Made by a program: the position numbers and the translations under genes. From positions 1-64,000 of the forward strand of contig NZ_SLVB01000009.1 of NCBI RefSeq assembly GCF_004341845.1: DNA of 64,000 bases, written 5' to 3'. The stretch's first letter is position 1. Each line of letters starts with the position of its first letter. The DNA is from Novosphingobium sp. PhB165 (GTDB lineage Bacteria; Pseudomonadota; Alphaproteobacteria; Sphingomonadales; Sphingomonadaceae). This document shows positions 36,278 through 44,725 of the stretch, piece by piece. Under the pieces are notes generated by a model. That model made no database searches, was not told the DNA's origin, and saw nothing but the letters and a program-made list of their open reading frames with translations.

Positions 36278-39200
36278 ATGCGATATCTTCTTCAGGGCTG
36301 CGCCATCGGCAGCCTCGCGCTAGGCCTTTCGCTGGCACCGGCTTATGCCGAAACCACCCCGCCTGAATGGGAACAGCCCGAAGTCATCCGCCAGGGCGCG
36401 GAGCCCATGCACACCACTTTCGACGGCTTCGAAACCCGTGCCGGGGCGCTTTCGCGCGATGTGACGAAGTCGCGCTATCACCTCTCGCTCGATGGCGACT
36501 GGAAGTTCCACCTCTCGCCCAATCCCGAGGCGCGCCCGGCCGACTTCTACAAGCCCGGCTTCGACGTGAGTGGGTGGGAGACGATGAAGGTCCCCGGCAT
36601 CCTTCAGGCCGAAGGGCGCGGCCGCCCGGTCTTCGTCGGCAGCGGCTATCCGTTCCCGCGCAACCAGCCGTGGATCGAGCACGACCTCAACGAAGTCGGC
36701 TCCTACCGCCGCGAGTTCACCGTTCCGGCCAATTGGTCAGGGCGCAAGCTGCTGCTGACGGTCGGAGCGGCGGGCGCTGCCTATTACATCTGGGTCAACG
36801 GCCAGCGCGTCGGCTATTCGGAGGATTCCAAGCTTCCCGCCGAATTCGACGTGACGCGCTATGCCCACGCGGGCACGAATACCGTCGCCATCGAACTCTA
36901 CCGCTTTGCCGATGGCAGCTATCTGGAAGATCAGGACTTCTGGCGCGTCAACGGCATCGAGCGCAGCGTCACGCTCTACGCGGCCCCCGCCACGCATATC
37001 CGCGACCTGACTGTCGATGCCGGGCTGGAGAACGACTACCGCGACGGCAAGCTGGACCTGAAGGTCGACCTATCCGGACAGCCCGCCGCCATGCGCGTGC
37101 GGGCGACCGTGCTGGACGGCCAGCGCGAGGTTCTGACGCGCGAAGGCGCTGCGGAAGGCGGCACGGTTTCGCTGAACGGCGCAATCCCCGCCGTGCGCAC
37201 ATGGTCGGCCGAAGATCCGCAGCTCTACACGCTGCTGGTCGAACTGCTCGATGCCAACGGCAAGCTGGTGGAGGCGACCAGCCGCCGCATCGGCTTCCGC
37301 ACCGTGGAGATCGCCGGCGGCGAAGTGCGGGTGAACGGCAAGCGGGTGATGATCCGCGGCGTCAACCGCCACGAACACGATCCCAAGACCTTCCACGTCG
37401 TTTCCGAAGCGACGATGCGCCGTGACATCGAACTGATGAAGGCGGCCAACGTCAATGCCGTGCGCACATCGCACTATCCCAACGATCCGCGCTGGTACGA
37501 TCTGGCCGACGAATACGGCCTCTACGTCATGGACGAGGCCAATATCGAGAGCCACGGCTACCTCAGCCTCTCGCAGGAACATGGCAACGATCCCAAGTAC
37601 CTGCTGGCCAACGATCCCAAGTGGCAGGCCGCGCACCTCGACCGCGTGGAGCGCATGGTGCAGCGCGACCGCAACCACCCGTCGATCATCTTCTGGTCGC
37701 TCGGCAACGAGAGCGGCGTGGGCGCCAATTTCGAGGCGGCCGGCAAGTGGGTGCGGGCGAACGATCCCACCCGCCTGATCAACTTCCTCGGCTGGAGCAT
37801 GAGCAACTGGCGCCACCCGACCAACAGCTACGTCGATATCTTTGCGCCGATGTATGACGACGTGCCGAAGCTGATCGACTACGCCAAGGACCCGAACTTC
37901 ACGCAGCCGCTGATCCTGTGCGAATACGCGCATTCGATGGGCAACAGCCTGGGCGATCTTCAGGGCTATTGGGAGGTCATGCGCACCTATCCCAAGTTGC
38001 AAGGCGGTTTCATCTGGGACTGGGTGGACCAGACCATGGAGCTGAAGGACAAGCAGGGTCGCACCTACTGGGGACAGGGGCTCGACTACGATCCAGATCC
38101 CAAGGCCCCCGGCGTCCACGGCGACGACAGCCCGGTGGGTGACGGCGTGATCCAGTCGGACCGCACCCCCGATCCCGAATACTACGAACTGGCCAAAGTG
38201 CAGGCGCCGATTGCCTTTACGCATGACGCCAGCGGCTACCGCGTGGTTAACCGCCACGACCATATCGACCTCTCGCGCTTCACGCTCGACTGGACGGTGA
38301 TGGAGAACGGCAAGGATGTCGCTAGCGGTACATTGGCGACACCTAACGTGACACCGGGTGCCTCCGCGCCGCTGACGGTGCCGATCCCGGCGGCGAAGAA
38401 CCCGTCCGCCGAACGCATCCTGGTCCTGCGCGCCCGCGCCAAGGCCAGAGCGGTGCCGACGCAGCCTGCCGGGCATGTCGTCGGCTGGGAGCAGTTCGAA
38501 CTTTCCGCGCCGGCCGTGGTGCCGGTTGCGGCCGGCGCCGTCGCGCCCAGCGAGACCGCCTCGACGCTTCGCCTCGCCAGTGGCGATGCGGTGCTGGAGA
38601 TCGACAAGGCGACCGGCCTCGTCACCCGTTACGAACGCGGCGGCAAGCTCCTGCTGACCGGCGGCGCGCCGAACTTCTGGCGCTCGCCCACCGATAACGA
38701 CGTCGGCTCCGGCGTGCCCAAGAGCCATGCGATGTGGCAGTATTTCTCCGATCATCGCCGCGTCGAGGGCATCGAGCGGGACGGCAATGCCATCGTCGTC
38801 CACCACGACATGGGCGTCGGCTCGGTGAAGACCGAAACGCGCTGGACGATGGCCGCCGATGGCTCCGTAGGCGTTACCGTCCATTTCGAACCGCTGCGCG
38901 ATACACTGCCCGATCCGCTGCGCGTGGGGCTGGCTTTCGAGACGCCCGCCATGCTCGACCAGGTTCGCTGGTTCGGGCGCGGACCGCAGGAGACTTATGC
39001 CGATCGCAAGACCGGCGGCCTGATAGCCCAGTGGCAGGGCACCGTGGCCGAACAGTTCCACGACTACGCAAGGCCGCAGGAATCGGGCAACAAGACCGAT
39101 GTGCGCTGGATCGAACTGACAGGCGCGAAGGCTGGGCCCAAAACCGGCCTGCGCGTCACCGGCGCGCAGCCGCTTTCGGTCAATGCGCTGGCGTTCCCTT

Positions 39201-39403
39201 ATGCCGATCTGGCAATGAAGCCGCCATCGCAGGCGCATAGCTCAGACATTCGCCCGCACGGCAACGGCACGCTACTGATCGATGCGGCGCAGGCGGGCGT
39301 GGGTGGCGATACCGGCTGGAACCTCGATGGCCGGGCGCACATGCCCTATCGCATCGCGCTGAAGCCGCTGACGTATTCGTTCACTATCGGCGCTTCGCAA
39401 TGA
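36278..39403 (+). CDS. GH2 beta-galactosidase (LacZ-like), exported
   Basis: A 1041-residue GH2 enzyme with a signal peptide (ending about PAYAETTP). The order is sugar-binding domain (about 50-240), Ig-like domain (240-345), TIM barrel (345-640), a second beta domain and the C-terminal Bgal_small_N domain (about 770-1035). The acid/base Glu is in WSLGNESGVG (about residue 478) and the nucleophile Glu in ILCEYAHSMGN (about 549), as in LacZ. The upstream stop and a GTG at 36272 overlap (GTGA); I prefer the ATG at 36278. Being periplasmic and fused in an operon with an S9 peptidase suggests a glycoprotein substrate rather than lactose. Confidence 0.9.
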   Translation: MRYLLQGCAIGSLALGLSLAPAYAETTPPEWEQPEVIRQGAEPMHTTFDGFETRAGALSRDVTKSRYHLSLDGDWKFHLSPNPEARPADFYKPGFDVSGWETMKVPGILQAEGRGRPVFVGSGYPFPRNQPWIEHDLNEVGSYRREFTVPANWSGRKLLLTVGAAGAAYYIWVNGQRVGYSEDSKLPAEFDVTRYAHAGTNTVAIELYRFADGSYLEDQDFWRVNGIERSVTLYAAPATHIRDLTVDAGLENDYRDGKLDLKVDLSGQPAAMRVRATVLDGQREVLTREGAAEGGTVSLNGAIPAVRTWSAEDPQLYTLLVELLDANGKLVEATSRRIGFRTVEIAGGEVRVNGKRVMIRGVNRHEHDPKTFHVVSEATMRRDIELMKAANVNAVRTSHYPNDPRWYDLADEYGLYVMDEANIESHGYLSLSQEHGNDPKYLLANDPKWQAAHLDRVERMVQRDRNHPSIIFWSLGNESGVGANFEAAGKWVRANDPTRLINFLGWSMSNWRHPTNSYVDIFAPMYDDVPKLIDYAKDPNFTQPLILCEYAHSMGNSLGDLQGYWEVMRTYPKLQGGFIWDWVDQTMELKDKQGRTYWGQGLDYDPDPKAPGVHGDDSPVGDGVIQSDRTPDPEYYELAKVQAPIAFTHDASGYRVVNRHDHIDLSRFTLDWTVMENGKDVASGTLATPNVTPGASAPLTVPIPAAKNPSAERILVLRARAKARAVPTQPAGHVVGWEQFELSAPAVVPVAAGAVAPSETASTLRLASGDAVLEIDKATGLVTRYERGGKLLLTGGAPNFWRSPTDNDVGSGVPKSHAMWQYFSDHRRVEGIERDGNAIVVHHDMGVGSVKTETRWTMAADGSVGVTVHFEPLRDTLPDPLRVGLAFETPAMLDQVRWFGRGPQETYADRKTGGLIAQWQGTVAEQFHDYARPQESGNKTDVRWIELTGAKAGPKTGLRVTGAQPLSVNALAFPYADLAMKPPSQAHSSDIRPHGNGTLLIDAAQAGVGGDTGWNLDGRAHMPYRIALKPLTYSFTIGASQ

Positions 39404-39409
39404 GCGGAG

Positions 39410-39439
39410 CGGAGGGCGGCGCCAGCGCGCCGCCCTCCG
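39410..39439. terminator. Hairpin between convergent beta-galactosidase and flavoenzyme genes
   Basis: CGGAGGGCGGCG and CGCCGCCCTCCG form a 12-base perfect stem with a 6-base loop in the 44-base gap between convergent genes. It probably stops transcription from both sides, though no T-tract is present. Confidence 0.55.
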
Positions 39440-39447
39440 CCCGAAAT

Positions 39448-40677
39448 TCAGCCGAACCGGCGGATGTCGAAGGATTCCAGCGGCACCGCCGGCTGCTCGC
39501 CCGCCATCATCGCGGCAACCAGCTTGCCGGTGATCGGCGCCAGCGTCAGCCCCAGATGCTGGTGGCCGAACGCGTAATAGAGATTGTCCGCCTTGGCCGA
39601 ACGCCCGATCGCCGGCAGGTAATCCGGCAAAGTCGGGCGGCAGCCCATCCAGCGGCGGAACGGCCCGCTCACTGGCAGGCCCAGTTCGGCGACATGCTGC
39701 TCCAGCCGTTCCCACTTGCGCGGATCGGCGGGCGCATCGACCGTGCCCAGTTCGACGAAACTCGCCGCCTGCAAGCAATCGCGATAGCGCGTGACGATCA
39801 TCGAGCGCTCCTCGAACACTACCGGCGGCATGTCCTCCGGCCAACCGGCCGCATCGGCGCGGATGTGATAGCCGCGCTCGGCAATCATCGGTGCCTTGTG
39901 GCCCAGCGCTTCCATGATCCCGCGCGAACGCACGCCCGCACTGATCACCACCCGGTCCGCCTCGACGCCCTCGACCGCCACTTTTCCGCCGGCCTGGCGA
40001 ACCACCGCGCGGGCGCCGACGATCATGCCGCCGCGCGCCGCAAAGGCCGCGCGCAAGGCATCCCGCAAGGCGGTGAGATCGGCGATCTGCCCGCTTCCCG
40101 AGAAGCGCACCGCGCCCGCCACCGGAAAGACGCCAAGCTTGCCCAGTGCCTCGCGCTCGGCCGGAGAGGCAGCTTCCACGCGCGCCGGGCCGGTGTCGGC
40201 CGATTCCCATGCCGCCTTGCCCGCCTGCGCCTTGCGCGGATCGCTCCAGAGCACGAAGTGCCCGTCCTGCCGCAGCAGGTCCGGAGCGCCGATCCGCTCG
40301 GCCAGCGCAACCCATGCGGGCATCGCCCCATCCATCAGCGGGCGCAGCGCCGCGCAGCCCTTCCGGAAGCGAGAGGGTGCCGACGCCGCCAGCAGTCGCA
40401 GCCCGAACGGCATCCATGCCGCCATCGCTGCGGGCGGGAAGGCCAGCGGCCCACCGCGCAGGAACAGGCGGCCCGGCAAGGCCCGCACCATCTCCATCGA
40501 GGCGAGCGGTTCGACCTGCTCGACGGCGATATGACCGGCATTGCCCCAACTTGCCGCCTGCGCCGAATTGCCCGCCGCACCGTCATCGTCGATCAGCGTA
40601 ACCGCCTCGCCCGCATCGAGTAATTCGATACCTACCGACAGGCCGACCACGCCTCCACCGACGACTGCTGTGCGCAC
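39448..40677 (-). CDS. D-amino-acid oxidase/dehydrogenase-type FAD enzyme (probable D-hydroxyproline dehydrogenase)
   Basis: A 409-residue DAO-family flavoprotein. The FAD motif VVGGGVVGLSVGIELLDAG is near the N-terminus, and the C-terminal GRSAKADNLYYAFGHQHLGL segment is typical. I start it at the GTG at 40677 (or 40680), because the earlier in-frame part runs through the promoter palindrome. Hydroxyproline clusters usually contain such an enzyme to oxidise cis-4-hydroxy-D-proline made by the 2-epimerase, to pyrroline-4-hydroxy-2-carboxylate. Here the epimerase gene is 11 kb away but apparently under the same operator. A D-proline or D-alanine substrate is the alternative. Confidence 0.8.
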   Translation of the reverse strand: MRTAVVGGGVVGLSVGIELLDAGEAVTLIDDDGAAGNSAQAASWGNAGHIAVEQVEPLASMEMVRALPGRLFLRGGPLAFPPAAMAAWMPFGLRLLAASAPSRFRKGCAALRPLMDGAMPAWVALAERIGAPDLLRQDGHFVLWSDPRKAQAGKAAWESADTGPARVEAASPAEREALGKLGVFPVAGAVRFSGSGQIADLTALRDALRAAFAARGGMIVGARAVVRQAGGKVAVEGVEADRVVISAGVRSRGIMEALGHKAPMIAERGYHIRADAAGWPEDMPPVVFEERSMIVTRYRDCLQAASFVELGTVDAPADPRKWERLEQHVAELGLPVSGPFRRWMGCRPTLPDYLPAIGRSAKADNLYYAFGHQHLGLTLAPITGKLVAAMMAGEQPAVPLESFDIRRFG

Positions 40678-40706
40678 CACAAAAACTCCATTGCAAAGCT
40701 CGAATA

Positions 40707-40722
40707 CAATCGTATACGATAT
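40707..40722. promoter_or_regulatory. GTATAC operator upstream of the flavoenzyme gene (perfect core)
   Basis: ATCGTATACGAT at 40709-40720 is a perfect palindrome, about 32 bases upstream of the flavoenzyme start. It lies in the intergenic region shared with the GntR regulator gene, so it may bind that protein. Confidence 0.8.
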
Positions 40723-40818
40723 AAGAGTATCGAGAGTTCCACGCAAGGCGGCGTATCACGAATGGGTTCGATTTTCCCCGGTTTGAGCAGGCGAACGGCC
40801 ACGCCGTCGCCGCGATTC

Positions 40819-40840
40819 TTCCCAACGTCCGTGTTGGGAA
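40819..40840. promoter_or_regulatory. Hairpin-forming inverted repeat in the flavoenzyme/GntR intergenic region
   Basis: TTCCCAAC and GTTGGGAA face each other across a 6-base loop. It could be a second operator or a small terminator; I cannot tell which. Confidence 0.4.
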
Positions 40841-40864
40841 TATTGCGGGCCTCCGGGACATCAT

Positions 40865-40878
40865 CTACCGTATACGTC
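40865..40878. promoter_or_regulatory. GTATAC operator upstream of the GntR gene (degenerate)
   Basis: TACCGTATACGTCC contains the core at 40869-40874 with a weaker flank than the other sites. It is about 58 bases before the GntR start, consistent with autoregulation. Confidence 0.5.
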
Positions 40879-40931
40879 CGCTCCGCGACGGCACCGCGCC
40901 GCCCGCGGGCGCCCCATATGGAGACCCTCAG

Positions 40932-41588
40932 GTGACAATCGTCGTCCGCACGCTTGCCGAACGTATTTTCGACGTGATCCGCGAAAGGATCGTCGAAGGA
41001 AAGTTGCCTGTCATGGAGCCGGTCCGGCAGGATGCGCTCGCCGCCGAACTCGGCGTCAGCAAGATCCCGCTGCGCGAGGCCCTTGCCCGGCTCGAACACG
41101 AAGGGCTGCTGACCAGCCAGGCCAATCGCGGCTGGTTCGTCCGCCCGATGTCGACCGATCAGGCCGAAGAAATCTATCTGCTGCGCCTTGCGGTGGAACC
41201 GGCAGCCGCCGCCTATGCCTGCACCCGCGCCGAAGAGGCCGACAAGCAGGCCGCCATCGCGGCCTTCGAACGGCTCGACGCCGCCGCGAAGGACAACCTC
41301 AACGACGTGGCGGTGCGCAACCGCGAATTCCACGTCGCGCTGGTGCGTCCGGCCAAGCGGCTGCTGACCACGCAGCTTGTCGAGCGCCTGGAAGTGCTCG
41401 CCGAACGCTACGTGCTCCGGCACCTCGAACCGGCCGGTCGCGGAGACCGCGCGCATACCGAACACCGTGATCTGCTCGACGCCTGGCTTGCCGCGGATGC
41501 GGACCGGGTGAAGGAACTGCTCACCCAGCACATCGCCAGCACGCTGGACGATCTGCGCGCCCATTTCACTGCCGAATTGACCGGCTGA
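40932..41588 (+). CDS. GntR-family regulator with FCD domain
   Basis: A 218-residue GntR regulator. The N-terminal winged helix contains QDALAAELGVSKIPLREALARLEHEGLL (HTH about residues 30-65) and the C-terminal FCD domain has the metal/ligand His residues (NREFHVAL, EHRDLLDAW). The start is a GTG at 40932. It is divergent from the flavoenzyme gene and directly precedes an APC amino-acid permease. FCD regulators commonly bind short palindromes, so this is a candidate for the regulator of the GTATAC operators; that link is inferred from position. Confidence 0.88.
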   Translation: MTIVVRTLAERIFDVIRERIVEGKLPVMEPVRQDALAAELGVSKIPLREALARLEHEGLLTSQANRGWFVRPMSTDQAEEIYLLRLAVEPAAAAYACTRAEEADKQAAIAAFERLDAAAKDNLNDVAVRNREFHVALVRPAKRLLTTQLVERLEVLAERYVLRHLEPAGRGDRAHTEHRDLLDAWLAADADRVKELLTQHIASTLDDLRAHFTAELTG

Positions 41589-41610
41589 ACACGATAAAAC
41601 AGGGGATTCC

Positions 41611-43029
41611 ATGCTCGGACCGCGTAAATCCATAGAAAAACTGTCGCAGCGCGATTCCGGACACTCCCTGGCCAAGACGCTGAGCTGGCCGCATCTGATC
41701 GCCCTGGGTGTCGGCGCCATCGTCGGCACCGGCATCTATACCCTGACCGGGGTCGGCGCCGAGCGCGCAGGGCCCGCCGTGATCCTGGCCTTTGCCGTGG
41801 CAGGCGCGGTCTGCGCCTGCGCGGCGCTCGCCTATGCCGAAATGGCCACGATGATCCCGGCTGCAGGCAGCGCCTATACCTTCTCCTATGCGGCGATGGG
41901 TGAAACCGTTGCCTGGGTGGTGGGCTGGAGCCTGATCCTCGAATACTCGCTGGCCTGCTCTACCGTGGCGGTCGGCTGGTCCGGCTATCTGGTCGGCTGG
42001 ATCGAGTCCGCGGGCGTTCACTTGCCGCACGCGCTGCTGGTCGGTCCCCATGGCGGCGGCATCGTCAACCTGCCCGCCGTGATGGTGGCGCTGGCAGTGA
42101 TGGGCATGCTGATCGCCGGCACGCGCGAAAGCGCGACGCTGAACATCGTGCTGGTCATCATCAAGCTGGTCGCGCTGTCGATCTTCGTCTTCATGGCCGC
42201 GCCCGCCTTCAATGCCGACAACATGCACCCCTTCATGCCCTATGGCTTTGCCAGCACCGAAGTGGGCGGCATGCAGCGCGGCGTGATGGCGGCGGCGGCC
42301 ATCGTGTTCTTCGCCTTCTACGGCTTCGACGCGGTCGCCACTTCGGCAGAGGAAGCCAAGAACCCAGGACGCGACCTCACCATCGGCATCGTCGGTTCGA
42401 TGCTGGTCTGCACCGTGATCTACATGGCCGTTGCCATCACCGCGATCGGCGCGCTGCCCTTCCAGCAGCTTGCCAACTCGCCCGAGCCGCTCGCGCTCGT
42501 GCTGCGCCAGCTTGGCCAGCCGGTGGCCGCACACCTGATCGCGCTCGCCGCCGTGCTCGCGCTGCCCTCGGTCATCCTTGTCATGATGTACGGCCAGAGC
42601 CGCGTGTTCTTCGTGATGGCGCGTGACGGCCTGCTGCCGCGCAGCCTTGCCAAGATCAGCCCGCGCACCGGCGCACCCACCCGCATCACCCTGATCACCG
42701 GCATTTCGATTGCGCTGGTCGCCGGCATCTTCCGCCTCGACGAGATTGCCGAGCTGGCCAATGCCGGCACGCTGATCGCCTTCATCTCGGTGGGCGCGTG
42801 CCTGATGATCCTGCGCCGCCGTGCGCCGCAGCTTCCGCGCCTGTTCAAGTGCCCGCAGCCTTACGTGGTCGGCACATTGACGATCCTGGGCTGCGCCTAC
42901 CTGCTGTTCAGCCTGCCTTCGACGACGCTGATCCGCTTCGGCATGTGGAACGTCATCGGCCTCGTTGCCTACTGCCTTTACGGCCGTACCCGCAGCGAAG
43001 CCGCCCGCGAAGCCAAGCTCGCGGCATAA
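41611..43029 (+). CDS. APC-superfamily amino acid permease
   Basis: A 472-residue inner-membrane transporter with about 12-14 hydrophobic helices. It opens with SWPHLIALGVGAIVGTGIYTLTG, the characteristic unwound-helix G-x-G motif of the APC superfamily, and resembles the cationic amino acid transporter subfamily. RBS AGGGGA precedes the start. It sits 22 bases after the GntR gene and probably shares its transcript. The substrate is not evident; proline, hydroxyproline or a basic amino acid would fit the locus. Confidence 0.87.
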   Translation: MLGPRKSIEKLSQRDSGHSLAKTLSWPHLIALGVGAIVGTGIYTLTGVGAERAGPAVILAFAVAGAVCACAALAYAEMATMIPAAGSAYTFSYAAMGETVAWVVGWSLILEYSLACSTVAVGWSGYLVGWIESAGVHLPHALLVGPHGGGIVNLPAVMVALAVMGMLIAGTRESATLNIVLVIIKLVALSIFVFMAAPAFNADNMHPFMPYGFASTEVGGMQRGVMAAAAIVFFAFYGFDAVATSAEEAKNPGRDLTIGIVGSMLVCTVIYMAVAITAIGALPFQQLANSPEPLALVLRQLGQPVAAHLIALAAVLALPSVILVMMYGQSRVFFVMARDGLLPRSLAKISPRTGAPTRITLITGISIALVAGIFRLDEIAELANAGTLIAFISVGACLMILRRRAPQLPRLFKCPQPYVVGTLTILGCAYLLFSLPSTTLIRFGMWNVIGLVAYCLYGRTRSEAAREAKLAA

Positions 43030-43036
43030 GCCTTTC

Positions 43037-43062
43037 GGGGAATGCCCGGCCGGGCATTCCCC
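43037..43062 (+). terminator. Perfect palindrome after the permease gene
   Basis: GGGGAATGCCCGG and CCGGGCATTCCCC form a 13-base perfect inverted repeat, 7 bases after the permease stop. It ends a transcript with a stem-loop but no T-run follows, so it may attenuate rather than terminate before the alpha-galactosidase gene. Confidence 0.6.
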
Positions 43063-43110
43063 CACTCGCTCCCCCCTTTCCCGAATGCGACACGGTCCAA
43101 GGAGATCGCG

Positions 43111-44637
43111 ATGAAACACGCCCTGATGACGGCAGCCGCCCTTGCCGGCGCCCTGCTTGCCTCCGCCTCGCCCGCCCTTGCCAAAACGGCCTACGACGGC
43201 GTCTGGCTCTTCGACGATACCCCGCCCACGCCGGGCGTGACGATGATGGAAGTCACCTCGAAAGGCGGCAAGATCGCCGGCTCGGTCACGACCCAGTGGT
43301 ACGGCCCGGTCGAGATGATCAACCCGCATCTCGAAGGCGGCGTGCTGAAGTTCGAGGCGCGCAACCTCAACGACCGCGATCACCTCACCCGCCAGTGGAG
43401 CGTCGCGATCGAAGGCGGCCAAGCGCACCTGAAGGGCCAGATCTGGGAATCGGAGATCGACAGCACCGGCCGCCCCGGCACGGCCAAGGACGCCAAGGCC
43501 CGCGCTTTCCAGTTCGCATCGCTGCCCGCACTCGGTGCGCCGATCCCCAGCAAGCTTGCCGCCACGCCGCCAATGGGCTGGAGCAGCTGGAACAAGTTCG
43601 CCGACCATATCGACGACAAGACCGTGCGCGCCATGGCCGATGCCATGGTCTCCTCGGGCCTGCGCGATGCGGGATACGTCTATATCAACATCGACGACGG
43701 CTGGCAGGGAACGCGTGATGCCAGCGGCGTGCTCCAACCCAATGCCAAGTTCCCCGACATGAAGGCGCTGACCGACTACGTCCATTCCAAGGGGCTGAAG
43801 ATCGGCATCTACTCCTCGCAGGGCCCCAAGACCTGCGCGGGCTACATCGGCAGCTACGGCCATGTGAAGCAGGACGCCAAGAGCTTCGCGGACTGGGGCT
43901 TCGACTACCTGAAGTACGACCTCTGCTCGGGCGAGTGGTTCTACGCCGATGCCGATACCGTGAAGCGCAGCTACTACGAGATGGGCAAGGCGCTTCAGGA
44001 AACGGGACGCGATATCGTGTTCTCGCTCTGCGAATATGGCCGCTTCGACGTGGGCGGCTGGGGCCGCGATGTCGGCGGGGTGCTGTGGCGCACGACAGGC
44101 GACATCACCGACGACTATCCGACCATGGCCAAGATCGGCTTCGACAAGAACGGCAGCGCCGCATTCGCGGGTCCGCACGGCTGGAACGATCCCGACATGC
44201 TGGAAATCGGCAATGGCGGCATGAGCGCGGACGAATACCGCACCCACATGTCGCTCTGGGCGATGTCCGCCGCGCCGCTGATGATGGGCCATGATCTCAG
44301 CAAAATGAGCCCGGAAACGCTCGCCATGCTCACCAACCGCCGCGTCATCGCGGTCGATCAGGATGCGCTGGGGGTTCAGGGCAAGGCCCTGCGCAAGGCG
44401 GGCGCGCTGGAAGTCTGGAGCAAGCCGCTCGCTGACAGGCGCGTGGCGCTGGCACTTTTCAACCGGGGCGACAGCGCCGCCTCGCTTGCCTTGACTCCCG
44501 CCGATGCCGGGCTGCGCGCGGTTGATGGCGTCGAGGATCTCTGGAGCGGCGCGCGTTCGGGCGCCCTCCCCGCCGCTTACACCGTGCCCGGGCACGGCGT
44601 GGTCCTGCTCGCGGTGCACGGTCCCAAGGCGGACTAG
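43111..44637 (+). CDS. GH27 alpha-galactosidase, exported
   Basis: A 508-residue secreted glycosidase. It has a signal peptide (to about PALAKTAY), an N-terminal beta-sandwich (about 25-150) not found in minimal GH27 enzymes, and a catalytic GH27 barrel starting TPPMGWSSWN. The nucleophile is Asp270 in LKYDLCS and the acid/base lies in WNDPDML (about 358-364). RBS AAGGAG is at the right distance. Alpha-galactosyl residues are linked to serine in extensin-type plant glycoproteins and occur in raffinose-type oligosaccharides and galactomannan. The locus favours the first, by inference. Confidence 0.9.
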   Translation: MKHALMTAAALAGALLASASPALAKTAYDGVWLFDDTPPTPGVTMMEVTSKGGKIAGSVTTQWYGPVEMINPHLEGGVLKFEARNLNDRDHLTRQWSVAIEGGQAHLKGQIWESEIDSTGRPGTAKDAKARAFQFASLPALGAPIPSKLAATPPMGWSSWNKFADHIDDKTVRAMADAMVSSGLRDAGYVYINIDDGWQGTRDASGVLQPNAKFPDMKALTDYVHSKGLKIGIYSSQGPKTCAGYIGSYGHVKQDAKSFADWGFDYLKYDLCSGEWFYADADTVKRSYYEMGKALQETGRDIVFSLCEYGRFDVGGWGRDVGGVLWRTTGDITDDYPTMAKIGFDKNGSAAFAGPHGWNDPDMLEIGNGGMSADEYRTHMSLWAMSAAPLMMGHDLSKMSPETLAMLTNRRVIAVDQDALGVQGKALRKAGALEVWSKPLADRRVALALFNRGDSAASLALTPADAGLRAVDGVEDLWSGARSGALPAAYTVPGHGVVLLAVHGPKAD

Positions 44638-44641
44638 CGCC

Positions 44642-44693
44642 GGGGGCGGCGGACCGGCTTGCCCCTGACGGCAAGACCGGCCCTCCGCCCTTT
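44642..44693 (+). terminator. GC-rich imperfect hairpin after the alpha-galactosidase gene
   Basis: GGGCGGCGGACCGGCTTGCC pairs imperfectly with GGCAAGACCGGCCCTCCGCCC, then TTTCCTCCC. The short T-stretch after the stem makes a terminator plausible. Confidence 0.5.
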
Positions 44694-44725
44694 CCTCCCT
44701 CACCGGGCGGTTCCATCGCGGGACG

